Assembly: GCA_025938055.1 (NCBI GenBank)
Contig: JAICQC010000048.1
Span: 1 to 16,382, forward strand
Direction: 5' to 3'
DNA: 16,382 nt
From: Anaerolineales bacterium
GTDB lineage: Bacteria; Chloroflexota; Anaerolineae; Anaerolineales; Villigracilaceae
Part shown: positions 5,944 through 12,628 of the stretch, in pieces
Layout of the letters: each line of letters opens with the position of its first letter
Position numbering within the stretch: position 1 is the stretch's first letter
Program-made: the position numbers and the translations under genes
Notes under the pieces: generated by a model
Databases searched by the model: none
What the model saw: only the letters and a program-made list of their open reading frames with translations
Told to the model about the DNA's origin: nothing

Positions 5944-7146
5944 ATGCCCAGGCGCCGCGCCAGATCAAAGACGAATTCTTCTGTCACATTATTTGTATTA
6001 GTTATTCTTTTCATCCTCGGCATTTATTATTCCATGACCGGTAGAGATCCCGGTGGTGTTTTCGGAACGGCAACCCAGACCCCTCCTGTGGCGGCGGCTA
6101 CTCAGGCGTCTCCCGTTGTGAATGCTCCGACATCGGTCAACGCCAGTGGAACCTGGTGGGAAGTCTATTTTACCGACCCGGTCAATCTGCGTGATCCGGC
6201 AAACTGGCAGAGCTCGATCCAGGGCCGCTTAATCGAAAAGATCAATGCTGCACAGACCAGCATCCACATCGCTTCGTTTGAATTTGATCTGCCTCTGGTG
6301 GCGGAAGCATTGATCGCCGCCAGGCAGCGCGGCGTCGATGTGCGCTGGGTAACCGACGACGAGCATGGCCTGGAAGCAGATGAAGAGCCCAGGCATGGTC
6401 AGTTCGCGATGCTGCAGGGGGCAGGCATCGAAATCCGTTCCGATGATCGTTCCGCGCTGATGCATAACAAGTTCTGGATTTTCGACAGCCAGATCGTATG
6501 GACCGGTTCTACGAATATCACAGAGAGTGGAATCTTCAAGCAGGACAACAATACAATTGTGATCCAATCACCTGAAGTGGCTGCAATGTACGAACGTGAA
6601 TTCCAGGAAATGTGGGACGGGCAGTTCGGACCGCGCTCGCCGTCGCAACTGGATGAGCAGACCGCCGTTGTGAACGGCTCGCGCATCGTTGTGGTCTTTA
6701 CGTCAGAAGACCCTGCCCTCGAAAATGCAATTGTCCCCATCGTGCAATCCGCAACCAGCAGCGTCCGCTTCCTCACGTTCAGCTTTACCGATTTCCCGCT
6801 TGCCGATGCAATGAGCCAGCGCCAGGATGAGGGGGTGGATGTGGCAGGTGTCTTCGAAACGGTGGGCAGTGAGACCGATGCTTCGGAATTGAAAACGTTG
6901 ATGTGTAGAAGCGTGCCGGTCAAGCAGGATGGGAACCCCAGTTTTCTCCATCACAAGTTTATTGTGGTAGATGAACGGATCGTGATTACGGGGTCCATGA
7001 ATTACTCGACGAACGCCGAAGAGAGCAATGATGAGAACGTGATCATCATTGATAATGAGGAGATCGCAAGATTATACCTCCAGGAATTCGAGCGGGTCTG
7101 GAATCTGGCAAACGACCCCGATGTAGAAACTATTGCCTGCGGTTAA
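5944..7146 (+). CDS. Membrane-anchored phospholipase D-like protein (two HKD motifs)
   Basis: A 400-residue PLD-superfamily protein. A basic N-terminus (RRRARSK) and a hydrophobic segment at about 14-29 give a single membrane anchor, or an uncleaved signal, with the rest likely outside. A Thr/Pro/Ala linker (42-66) leads to two catalytic repeats. The first HKD motif is H174-x-K176-x4-D181 followed by TGSTN. The second is H336-x-K338-x4-D343 followed by TGSMNYS. Both halves are intact, so an active pseudo-dimeric site is expected. Possible roles are phospholipid hydrolysis or transfer (cardiolipin-synthase-like) or phosphodiesterase/nuclease action; the short length and ...NDENVIII ending resemble the Nuc/PLD-like branch more than canonical Cls. 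AAGGAG (5933-5938) gives a clear ribosome site. It closes the fabD-side gene run and converges on the SH3b gene. Confidence 0.88.
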   Translation: MPRRRARSKTNSSVTLFVLVILFILGIYYSMTGRDPGGVFGTATQTPPVAAATQASPVVNAPTSVNASGTWWEVYFTDPVNLRDPANWQSSIQGRLIEKINAAQTSIHIASFEFDLPLVAEALIAARQRGVDVRWVTDDEHGLEADEEPRHGQFAMLQGAGIEIRSDDRSALMHNKFWIFDSQIVWTGSTNITESGIFKQDNNTIVIQSPEVAAMYEREFQEMWDGQFGPRSPSQLDEQTAVVNGSRIVVVFTSEDPALENAIVPIVQSATSSVRFLTFSFTDFPLADAMSQRQDEGVDVAGVFETVGSETDASELKTLMCRSVPVKQDGNPSFLHHKFIVVDERIVITGSMNYSTNAEESNDENVIIIDNEEIARLYLQEFERVWNLANDPDVETIACG

Positions 7147-7237
7147 TGAGAGAAAAGTCAAAGTGTCAGGCGCTTTTCCTATTCGTTTCTCCATCTCATG
7201 ATTTTGTTCACGCTGCAACGGTGCGGGTTTAAAGATG

Positions 7238-7273
7238 ACCAAGACCTCCGGGACTACTCCTGGAGGTCTTGGT
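7238..7273. terminator. Long hairpin terminator between convergent genes
   Basis: ACCAAGACCTCC (7238-7249) pairs perfectly with GGAGGTCTTGGT (7262-7273); four inner pairs, one of them G-U, extend the stem to 16 bp around a CTAC loop. Tails are weakly T-rich on both strands (ATTATGTT on plus, CATCTTT on minus), so it may serve both the PLD gene and the SH3b gene. Confidence 0.75.
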
Positions 7274-7318
7274 ATTATGTTCAATTGACTGCAGACCGGC
7301 TTACAGACTGTCTGTTTC

Positions 7319-7789
7319 CTAGGCAGGTCTGATATAGGTTTCCCCGTCATAGATCATGGCTGCCCAGCCTTTATCCAGCTTTGCCCATGTGTCCTTTCCA
7401 TCAGACCAGGTCGACTGGATTGTCACCTCGTCGCCCGCCACTAGCCCGCCAACGACCTCGGATGCGGTATTGTGGTCTGCACGAATACGCAAACTCCTGA
7501 CGTCAACGACTCCCTTTTGAGGTGCGGCTGTGCTGACAGGTGCAGGTTTTTCGCGTGCGGCTTTCATGGAAGCGGCTCGATCAACAGCCGCTTTCTGGAC
7601 CGCGGGTTTTTCAGCCGCGGGCTTTTCTGCCGCTATTTTCTGGCTGGACGCTCGGGCGCGAACGCCAGCTTTCTTTTTGGCTGTCTCGTCAACAGGCTTC
7701 CCCTGCGCTGCAGTCGCATCTTTCTCATCACGATCGGTGAGTGCATCGATGGCTCTTTCGAACAGGCTTTTCTTTTGTTCTTTGCTCAC
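7319..7789 (-). CDS. Ala/Lys/Pro-rich protein with C-terminal bacterial SH3 domain
   Basis: I place the start at the GTG at 7787-7789 because AAAGGAG lies 6 nt upstream of it; the frame's first ATG (7808-7810) has no ribosome site and itself encodes the Shine-Dalgarno bases. This gives 156 residues. The N-terminus (SKEQKKSLFERAIDALTDRDE) is a charged helix. Then comes a low-complexity stretch of about 60 residues with AEKPA/KAA-type repeats. The last 60 residues look like an SH3b fold: VVDVRSLRIRADHNTASEVV, then GLVAGDEV, DTWAKLDKGWAAMIYDGETYI. SH3b domains bind peptidoglycan or other ligands, but there is no signal peptide or membrane segment, so a wall role is unsupported. The linker resembles flexible spacers or histone-H1-like tails. 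Function unknown. Confidence 0.8.
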   Translation of the reverse strand: MSKEQKKSLFERAIDALTDRDEKDATAAQGKPVDETAKKKAGVRARASSQKIAAEKPAAEKPAVQKAAVDRAASMKAAREKPAPVSTAAPQKGVVDVRSLRIRADHNTASEVVGGLVAGDEVTIQSTWSDGKDTWAKLDKGWAAMIYDGETYIRPA

Positions 7790-7820
7790 GATGATCTCCT
7801 TTCCTTCCATTTAAGATACA

Positions 7821-7829
7821 ATTTTAGCA
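7821..7829 (-). promoter_or_regulatory. Extended -10 promoter of the SH3b gene
   Basis: Minus-strand TGC-TAAAAT is an extended -10 box about 30 nt before the GTG start. No -35 match is seen. The perfect palindrome CTCCCGGGAG (7839-7848) sits about 13 bp upstream and could be an operator. Confidence 0.5.
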
Positions 7830-7915
7830 TTCTAACACTCCCGGGAGGGATTTTATCTGACCAATTCCTCTGCCAGTGAAATGTTATCAGTTATCTATGG
7901 ACAATGGTCGTTACT

Positions 7916-7945
7916 TTGCGACGGCAGATAATCTACGGGTATAAT
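7916..7945 (+). promoter_or_regulatory. Promoter of the pckA leader RNA
   Basis: TTGCGA (7916-7921) and a perfect TATAAT (7940-7945) are 18 bp apart. The predicted start is near 7952, about 180 nt before the small ORF and 60 nt before a full intrinsic terminator. Confidence 0.7.
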
Positions 7946-7951
7946 CTGGGT

Positions 7952-8047
7952 ATGGCTGCCATGTCTGGCAATTTAATTGTCAGCGCCGCTACGAGCGGGT
8001 AAGTAACTATATCTGGTTAGAGATTTTCTCTGACCAGATTTTCTTTT
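7952..8047 (+). ncRNA. Candidate structured leader or small RNA upstream of pckA
   Basis: A compact unit of about 96 nt bounded by a promoter and a terminator, with no coding potential. In order: hairpin TGCCA-TGTC-TGGCA (7957-7970), alternative pairing TGGCAATT/AATTGTCA (7966-7982), hairpin CCGCT-ACG-AGCGG (7986-7998), then the terminator stem (8011-8039). TCTGG at 7964-7968 could pair with the CCAGA of the terminator's right arm, a possible but weak antiterminator. I match it to no known riboswitch class. It may be an attenuating leader controlling pckA or a stand-alone sRNA. Confidence 0.5.
8011..8047 (+). terminator. Intrinsic terminator inside the pckA upstream region
   Basis: ATCTGGTTAGAGA (8011-8023) pairs along 13 positions, one G-U, with TCTCTGACCAGAT (8027-8039) around a TTT loop, followed by TTTTCTTTT. 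It is as good a terminator as any at a gene end, but no gene precedes it on this strand; what precedes it is a promoter and about 60 nt of leader. Confidence 0.85.
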
Positions 8048-8052
8048 GCCAT

Positions 8053-8080
8053 TTGAAATCGGGAGCAATCTTCCTATATC
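8053..8080 (+). promoter_or_regulatory. Possible second pckA promoter after the terminator
   Basis: TTGAAA (8053-8058) and TATATC (8075-8080) are 16 bp apart. A start near 8087 would place the hairpin TTTCGG-CAAACTT-CCGAAA (8093-8111) at the very 5' end of the mRNA, ahead of the ribosome site at 8121-8127. Confidence 0.42.
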
Positions 8081-8131
8081 GTGCCTATTGTCTTTCGGCA
8101 AACTTCCGAAATCCTACATTAAGGAGAATCA

Positions 8132-8302
8132 ATGAGCTATGCGCTAAGTGAAAATATGATGCGGCATGAGCGAGGCGAAGTGAAATATACTCCGCTCCAT
8201 GGATTGCCATCGATGAAAAAGACGGTCATCCATTACACGGAAGAAACCTGTGACCGCAAAACCTATATCGGCAATAAGAAGATGATCCGTGATTGGATGT
8301 AG
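8132..8302 (+). CDS. Small protein of 56 residues upstream of pckA
   Basis: An ORF running from the ATG at 8132 to TAG at 8300-8302, too short for a 60-residue cut-off. It has one of the best ribosome sites in the window, AAGGAGA (8121-8127), 4 nt before the ATG. It ends 11 nt before the pckA ATG, so it would be cotranscribed and perhaps translationally coupled. The product starts MSYALSENMMRHERGEVKY and ends IGNKKMIRDWM. It is basic, methionine-rich and soluble-looking, with one cysteine at residue 40. I recognise no family. Alternatives are a regulatory leader peptide that couples ribosome traffic to pckA, or a small partner protein. Spacing and ribosome site argue that it is translated; conservation has not been tested. 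Confidence 0.68.
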   Translation: MSYALSENMMRHERGEVKYTPLHGLPSMKKTVIHYTEETCDRKTYIGNKKMIRDWM

Positions 8303-8313
8303 GAAGAAGAGAG

Positions 8314-9960
8314 ATGAAAAACTTACTCAATATCAAAACTCCCGCGGAAGCCATTGCTCAGCAACGCAAGGCAGACTTCAACATATCGAATCACGGCATA
8401 GCCAACTTAAGGCTGGCGTACTGGAATCTTGCAATGGAGGCGCTATACGAGGAAGCGATCTTCCGTGGGGAGGGCATCACTGCCGTCGGCGGGCCCTTCA
8501 TTGCTCACACCGGCAAGCACAAAGCGCGTTCGGCAAACGATAAATTTGTGGTACGCCATTCAGACTCAGAAAACAATATCTGGTGGGGAACCTATAATCG
8601 CCCGTTCTCGGTCGAAAACTTTGATGGATTGTTTAACCGCTTGCTGGGCTACCTGCAGGGACACGAAGTCTTCGTTCAGGATGTGTATGTCGGTGCAGAT
8701 GAGCAGTACCGTCTGCCTGTCCGTTTTTTGACTGAGCATGCCTGGCATAGCATGTTCATCCGCAATATGTTCATCCTGCCGGAGTCCCTTGAGGAATACA
8801 AGCGTTTCGTTCCCGAGTTTACGATCATCGACGCACCAGGGTTTAAAGCGTCCCCATCTATTGACAAAACCAACAGTGAAACTTTTATCGTGTTGAATTT
8901 TGAGAAGAAGATCGCCATCATCGGGAATACGGAGTATGCAGGCGAGTTGAAGAAATCGGTGTTTACGTTGTTGAACTACCTGCTGCCATTGCAAGGCGTG
9001 CTTTCCATGCACTGTTCGGCAAATGTCAACCCTGAAGACGCCAACGATGTGGCACTGTTCTTCGGCTTGAGCGGCACGGGAAAGACGTCTCTCTCCGCCG
9101 ACCCGACCCGCAGCCTGATCGGAGATGACGAGCATGGCTGGAGCGAGAACGGCGTCTTCAACTTCGAAGGAGGATGTTATGCCAAGGTCATCGGACTCTC
9201 GGAATCTGCCGAGCCGGAGATCTATGCGACGACGAAACGATTTGGCACGATCCTTGAGAACGTTCCCTTCGACCCGGTGACGCGCCTCATCGACCTCGAC
9301 GACGTTTCGATCACCGAAAATACGCGCGCCTCTTATCCGCTTGAATTCATTGCCAATGCCGTGCCCGAGAAGAAGGCAGGGCACCCGAAGAACATCGTCC
9401 TGCTGACCTGTGATGCAAACGGCGTCATGCCGCCGATCGCGCGGCTCAGCCCAAACCAGGCGCTGTACCAGTTCATTTCGGGGTATACCTCCAAGGTTGG
9501 GGGAACTGAGATTGGGCTGGGCAAGGAACCTGTAATCACATTTTCTGCCTGCTTTGGCGGTCCATTTATGGTGCACCATCCTTATAAATACGCGGAACTT
9601 CTCAAGCGCAAAATCGAGCGTTATGGCACGCAGTGCTGGCTGGTGAACACCGGCTGGGTTGGTGGACCCTACGGCGTTGGCAAACGTATCTCCATCCGCC
9701 ATACGCGGGCACTGTTGAATGCCGCACTAAATGGCAAGCTGGATACTGTGAACTACATTAAAGATCCTATATTTGGCTTTGAAGTACCGACGGAATGCCC
9801 GGGCGTTCTGGCTGAAGTTCTTTCTCCTTCATCCTCCTGGGCAGATAAGGAAGAATATGATCGGCGCTACCGAGACCTGGCAAAGCGCTTCAAGGAAAAC
9901 TTTGCCAAGTTCACAGACCATACCCCCTCGGAGATACTGGAGGCTGGACCGAAAATCTAA
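8314..9960 (+). CDS. pckA: Phosphoenolpyruvate carboxykinase (ATP)
   Basis: ATP-dependent PEP carboxykinase (EC 4.1.1.49): oxaloacetate + ATP to PEP + CO2 + ADP, the entry step of gluconeogenesis, cytosolic. From the ATG at 8314 it is 548 residues, normal for the ATP-type family. The kinase-1a P-loop is GLSGTGKTSLS (251-261, with K257). GDDEHGW (270-276) begins the kinase-2/metal-binding signature that runs into NFEGGCYAK. GYTSKVGGTE (about 390-399) and NTGWVGGPYGVGKR (about 445-458) are further family hallmarks. I prefer this ATG because the purine run AGGAAGAAGAGAG directly precedes it; the frame extends to a TTG at 8293 that overlaps the small ORF. It follows the small ORF by 11 nt and ends at a strong terminator, so its control probably lies in the 7916-8130 leader. 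Confidence 0.96.
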   Translation: MKNLLNIKTPAEAIAQQRKADFNISNHGIANLRLAYWNLAMEALYEEAIFRGEGITAVGGPFIAHTGKHKARSANDKFVVRHSDSENNIWWGTYNRPFSVENFDGLFNRLLGYLQGHEVFVQDVYVGADEQYRLPVRFLTEHAWHSMFIRNMFILPESLEEYKRFVPEFTIIDAPGFKASPSIDKTNSETFIVLNFEKKIAIIGNTEYAGELKKSVFTLLNYLLPLQGVLSMHCSANVNPEDANDVALFFGLSGTGKTSLSADPTRSLIGDDEHGWSENGVFNFEGGCYAKVIGLSESAEPEIYATTKRFGTILENVPFDPVTRLIDLDDVSITENTRASYPLEFIANAVPEKKAGHPKNIVLLTCDANGVMPPIARLSPNQALYQFISGYTSKVGGTEIGLGKEPVITFSACFGGPFMVHHPYKYAELLKRKIERYGTQCWLVNTGWVGGPYGVGKRISIRHTRALLNAALNGKLDTVNYIKDPIFGFEVPTECPGVLAEVLSPSSSWADKEEYDRRYRDLAKRFKENFAKFTDHTPSEILEAGPKI

Positions 9961-10012
9961 GGAAAGCCATTTGAATTCTCAGACCTTCGCATGGTTCCTG
10001 TCGCAAGATCCG

Positions 10013-10048
10013 ATGCCCCAAAGTTTCAAAACTTTGGGGCATTTTCTT
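10013..10048 (+). terminator. Intrinsic terminator after pckA
   Basis: ATGCCCCAAAGTTT (10013-10026) is followed by its exact reverse complement AAACTTTGGGGCAT (10029-10042), then TTTCTT. The inner pairs near the 2-nt centre will be open, leaving a long strong stem. It ends pckA about 50 nt after its stop codon. Confidence 0.88.
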
Positions 10049-10123
10049 AGGCTGTTTTAATGAAAATGGAACTTATACTGCCTGGGTGCGTCGTTAAGTT
10101 AAATGTATGTAAGGAGACCAATT

Positions 10124-10534
10124 GTGAAAAAATATCTACTTACCCTTCTATTGATTACTGTCATGATCAGCGCCTGTACTGCGCAGCCTGCCTCTCTCAC
10201 CGGCGCCTGGACTCTGATCTCCTACGGTCCGGCGGCTTCGCCGACTCCAGCTGTGCCTGATTCGCAGGCAGGTATTACGTTTAACGAGGATGGTTCGGTT
10301 ACCGGCAACTCCGGTTGTAACGGGTTTGGCGGTCAATATACCGTTGAAGGTGACCAGATCACATTCAGTGAGATCGTTTCCACTTTGATGTTGTGCGACG
10401 AGCCGCTGATGGGGCAGGAAGAAGCCGTCCATCAGGTGCTGACCGGTACCGCGGGGTATCAGATCGAAGACAGTACGTTGACGATTACCAACAATGACAT
10501 GGTACTGGTATTCACCCGGGCATCCTATCCGTAA
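10124..10534 (+). CDS. META-domain (HslJ-like) lipoprotein
   Basis: I set the start at the GTG at 10124, preceded by AAGGAG (10111-10116) at 7 nt; it gives a clean lipoprotein signal. The frame opens further upstream at 10103, without a ribosome site. The product has 136 residues. VKKYLLTLLLITVMISAC is a type II signal with lipobox ISAC, so Cys18 should be lipidated and the protein exported and membrane-anchored. The rest is one META domain: LTGAWTLISYGP, then the hallmark NSGCNGFGGQY, VSTLMLCDEP, and a closing beta segment TITNNDMVLVFTRA. Two domain cysteines (in SGCNG and LMLCDEP) are conserved in many META proteins. HslJ-type proteins are linked to stress or antibiotic tolerance, but the molecular role is unknown. 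A TATACT box at 10074-10079 is a possible -10. It is a single-gene unit between two terminators. Confidence 0.9.
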   Translation: MKKYLLTLLLITVMISACTAQPASLTGAWTLISYGPAASPTPAVPDSQAGITFNEDGSVTGNSGCNGFGGQYTVEGDQITFSEIVSTLMLCDEPLMGQEEAVHQVLTGTAGYQIEDSTLTITNNDMVLVFTRASYP

Positions 10535-10550
10535 CTATTTGAGCCCATCA

Positions 10551-10582
10551 CAAAAACGCGACCGTTTGTGGTCGCGTTTTTG
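10551..10582. terminator. Bidirectional terminator between META gene and the 113-aa gene
   Basis: CAAAAACGCGACC (10551-10563) pairs perfectly with GGTCGCGTTTTTG (10570-10582) around GTTTGT. The A-tract and T-tract on the two arms give a T-tail on either strand, fitting the convergent gene pair. Confidence 0.9.
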
Positions 10583-10605
10583 ATTTCAGATGCAGTGTGC
10601 TTTTG

Positions 10606-10947
10606 TTATTCGGCTTCGTATGTGCCTTCCGCAAGAACTGTTTCACCGGATCGAATCTGCAAGACCTGTCCAGCCTTTATGTTGGGGACGCCTGAGCCGC
10701 CCTCATGCTCGATATCAGCTTTGGCTTTCTTGTTTTGCACCTGCAGTCGCATCATCCAGCTGCCGTCACGCCACAGATCGATCTCGCTGTTATCCGTCAG
10801 AGGAATATCTCGAATGGAAATCTTGAAGCGGTACGTGCCGTCGCCATAATGCTTCCACTCCGATTTGCCGTGGACCTTCGACCCCGGCTGGACGGGATGA
10901 AAGTGCGTCTCAAACTCCTCGAGAACGGTCCTGAATCTGAATTTCAT
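10606..10947 (-). CDS. Conserved-looking protein of unknown function, coupled to the acyl-CoA dehydrogenase
   Basis: A 113-residue protein I do not recognise. It has no signal peptide or membrane segment and is rich in alternating beta-type segments ([25 protein letters not shown], then [19 protein letters not shown] and [19 protein letters not shown]), suggesting a small beta-sandwich or barrel. Its ATG overlaps the stop codon of the upstream acyl-CoA dehydrogenase as ATGA (10944-10947), the usual sign of translational coupling, and supports it being a real gene. There is no separate ribosome site. The gene ends at the bidirectional terminator. A partner or accessory role with the dehydrogenase is only an inference from the overlap. 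Confidence 0.8.
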   Translation of the reverse strand: MKFRFRTVLEEFETHFHPVQPGSKVHGKSEWKHYGDGTYRFKISIRDIPLTDNSEIDLWRDGSWMMRLQVQNKKAKADIEHEGGSGVPNIKAGQVLQIRSGETVLAEGTYEAE

Positions 10948-12095
10948 TCACTTGCCAGGACATGCCGCGCGATGACCAGCCTCTGGATCTCGCTTGTGCC
11001 TTCGCCGATGGTCATCAGTCGTGCGTCGCGATAAATGCGTTCGACAGGATAATCGCTGGAGTAGCCATAGCCTCCGTGGATCTGGATGGCATTGCGGCAG
11101 ACGCGTTCCGCCATCTCGGTGGCGAACATCTTTGCCATGGCGGCTTCTTTGTTGTACTTGCGTCCCTGTTCTTTGAGCCAGGCGGTTTTGTGGAGCATGG
11201 TGCGCGCAAGCTCGATCTCCGTCGACGCATCTGCCAGCATCCATTGAATGGCTTGCTGGTCCGCGATCGGTTTCCCGAAAGCTTTGCGCTCGCGGGCGTA
11301 GTTGACAGCGTACTCAAAGGCCGCTTGTGCCAGGCCGATGGAGATCGCGCCGATGCCAATCCGACCGCCGTCGAGGGTTGCCAGCGTCTGCTGCAGCCCT
11401 TTTCCTTCTTCGCCGATCAAATGGCCCAGTGGCACGCGAACATTGTCATAGGTCACTGCATGAGTGGGGGAGCCGTGCAGCCCCATTTTCTTTTCGGCTG
11501 GACCTATCCTGAGCCCTGGCGTGTTTGTTGGGACGAGGATCTGGCTCAGGGAACGGGAACCGCCTGCGGGGTCTGTGCGAACGAAGGTGATGATGTATTC
11601 TGCGATGGATGCATTCGTACACCACATCTTGGCGCCATTGATCACCCATTCATTCCCATCTTTTACTGCTCTGGTCACGATTCCACCCTGCAGATCAGAA
11701 CCGGCTCCCGGCTCTGTCAGCGCGAGCGCGGCGAGTTTGTTCTTCCCGCTTGCCACAAGGGGAAGCCATTTCTGTTTGAGATCTTCACTCGCGTATAAAA
11801 CAATTGGAGTTGTGCCCAGCCCATTATGCGCGGCAATCGCCAGCGCAGTGGAGCCGCATCCCCAGGCGATTTCCTCCAGCGCGATCGCCGCGCTGATCGA
11901 GTCCACGCCCGATCCGCCGTATTCCTCGGGGATGTTCAACCCGAGCAGCCCCAGCGGACCCATTTTGCGCGTGGCGTCCCAGTTGAATTCTCCAGTTACA
12001 TCCACATCATGGGCCCTGGGCTGCACTTCCTTGGCGACGAAATCATGAACGGTTTTTTGCCAGATCTTCTGTTCGTCCGTCAAGTCAAAATCCAT
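10944..12095 (-). CDS. Acyl-CoA dehydrogenase (short-chain type likely)
   Basis: A 383-residue FAD-dependent acyl-CoA dehydrogenase with all three domains. The helical N-terminus begins MDFDLTDEQ. Family signature 1 is [13 protein letters not shown] (125-137). The C-terminal FAD/dimer region includes [15 protein letters not shown] (270-284) and signature 2, [20 protein letters not shown] (338-357). E365 in [11 protein letters not shown] (362-372) is the catalytic base at the position used by short- and medium-chain enzymes. It oxidises acyl-CoA to trans-2-enoyl-CoA and passes electrons to ETF; no etf genes are in view. Butyryl-CoA or branched short-chain substrates are the likely range, but substrate cannot be fixed by eye. 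Ribosome site AGGAG lies 6 nt before the ATG. It follows the DUF2007-like gene by 99 bp and overlaps the next gene by 4 nt. Confidence 0.93.
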   Translation of the reverse strand: MDFDLTDEQKIWQKTVHDFVAKEVQPRAHDVDVTGEFNWDATRKMGPLGLLGLNIPEEYGGSGVDSISAAIALEEIAWGCGSTALAIAAHNGLGTTPIVLYASEDLKQKWLPLVASGKNKLAALALTEPGAGSDLQGGIVTRAVKDGNEWVINGAKMWCTNASIAEYIITFVRTDPAGGSRSLSQILVPTNTPGLRIGPAEKKMGLHGSPTHAVTYDNVRVPLGHLIGEEGKGLQQTLATLDGGRIGIGAISIGLAQAAFEYAVNYARERKAFGKPIADQQAIQWMLADASTEIELARTMLHKTAWLKEQGRKYNKEAAMAKMFATEMAERVCRNAIQIHGGYGYSSDYPVERIYRDARLMTIGEGTSEIQRLVIARHVLASE

Positions 12096-12194
12096 TGATT
12101 CTCCTCATTCCATTCCATTGTGATTACTTTTTCAACCCTGTCCTGCGCTTCGAGAATAGGTTACTGTTTGTTACAAGTATGATGGCAATCTTCA

Positions 12195-12434
12195 TCATGG
12201 CTCCCTGGCATTATTGTATTCATTGAGGAGCTGATGTGCTTCCTTGGCTTGATCCTTTGCCACAAACAATTGCACACGCCCGAGAATATCGATGTTTACG
12301 GGGTAAATGTGCTGCCCAACAGATTCCTGGAAAAGCTCCACATCGATTCCATAGGCGGAAAAGTAGGTTTTGAGCAGATCCGCTTCCAGCCGTCCCTGTA
12401 CTTCGGTGAGCAGTTCCCATTTGAGTTCGTCCAT
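12195..12434 (-). CDS. DUF2007-like small protein
   Basis: The real start is the ATG at 12432-12434, with GAGG 5 nt upstream; the frame extends to 12569, but that part overlaps the leader hairpin and promoter and has no protein character. The 79-residue product fits a DUF2007 domain: WELLTEVQGRLEADLLKTYFSAYGID (an alpha-helical segment), a beta strand around VELFQES, then NIDILGRVQLFVAKDQAKEAHQLLNEY. DUF2007 proteins are described as possible signal-transducing proteins with a ferredoxin-like fold; no function is established. Two TGA stops stand in tandem at the end. It shares a strand with the acyl-CoA dehydrogenase and may be cotranscribed. Confidence 0.82.
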   Translation of the reverse strand: MDELKWELLTEVQGRLEADLLKTYFSAYGIDVELFQESVGQHIYPVNIDILGRVQLFVAKDQAKEAHQLLNEYNNAREP

Positions 12435-12445
12435 GTTTACCTCGT

Positions 12446-12459
12446 GAGCCTTGCGAAGG
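12446..12459 (-). repeat. 14-bp palindromic repeat, copy 2, in the DUF2007-gene leader
   Basis: GAGCCTTGCGAAGG at 12446-12459 is identical to 2649-2662. As in the first copy, it precedes a minus-strand ribosome site, here by 2 nt. Confidence 0.45.
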
Positions 12460-12488
12460 TTGAGGGTACCTGAGATCACCTCGCAAGG
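12449..12488 (-). promoter_or_regulatory. Leader hairpin before the DUF2007-like gene
   Basis: CCTTGCGA (12449-12456) pairs with TCGCAAGG (12481-12488) and, past one bulge, GGT with ACC, enclosing about 17 nt. The stem ends right next to the GAGG ribosome site and could modulate access to it or protect the mRNA. Confidence 0.5.
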
Positions 12489-12497
12489 TATCATCCC

Positions 12498-12506
12498 ATT
12501 GTACCA
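12498..12506 (-). promoter_or_regulatory. Extended -10 promoter of the DUF2007-like gene
   Basis: Minus-strand TGG-TACAAT reads as an extended -10 box. The predicted start near 12491 would put the leader hairpin at the 5' end of the transcript. No clear -35 box. Confidence 0.45.
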
Positions 12507-12592
12507 AGTATGAGATGAAAAGAAAGTGCGGCAGGATGGGAAGGATGCCCGGTGAAAGTGTAAGAACAAGATTAAAGGTGGTCGTCATTGAT

Positions 12593-12601
12593 TGGTAAAA
12601 T
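12593..12601 (+). promoter_or_regulatory. Extended -10 promoter of the cyclophilin gene
   Basis: TGG-TAAAAT is an extended -10 box, 27 nt before the ATG, with TTAAAG at 12573-12578 as a weak -35 at 17 bp. Confidence 0.55.
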
Positions 12602-12628
12602 GAAGGAAACCAAATACGGGAGTGTGGA

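Noticed and set aside
7986..7999. ACGA in a hairpin loop, suggesting a mini-ykkC (guanidine-II) riboswitch
   Set aside because: That class needs two hairpins with ACGR tetraloops directly closed by the stem; here there is one, the loop register is wrong and pckA is not a guanidine gene.
8566..9702. Long minus-strand frame of 378 codons antisense to pckA
   Set aside because: It lies wholly within pckA, lacks a ribosome site and family motifs, and pckA on the other strand has complete family signatures.
10962..11798. Plus-strand frame of 278 codons antisense to the acyl-CoA dehydrogenase
   Set aside because: Shadow of a well-supported gene on the other strand, with no recognisable domain.
12435..12569. 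N-terminal extension of the DUF2007-like gene
   Set aside because: Overlaps the extended -10 box and the leader hairpin; the ATG at 12434 has GAGG at the right distance and starts the domain.
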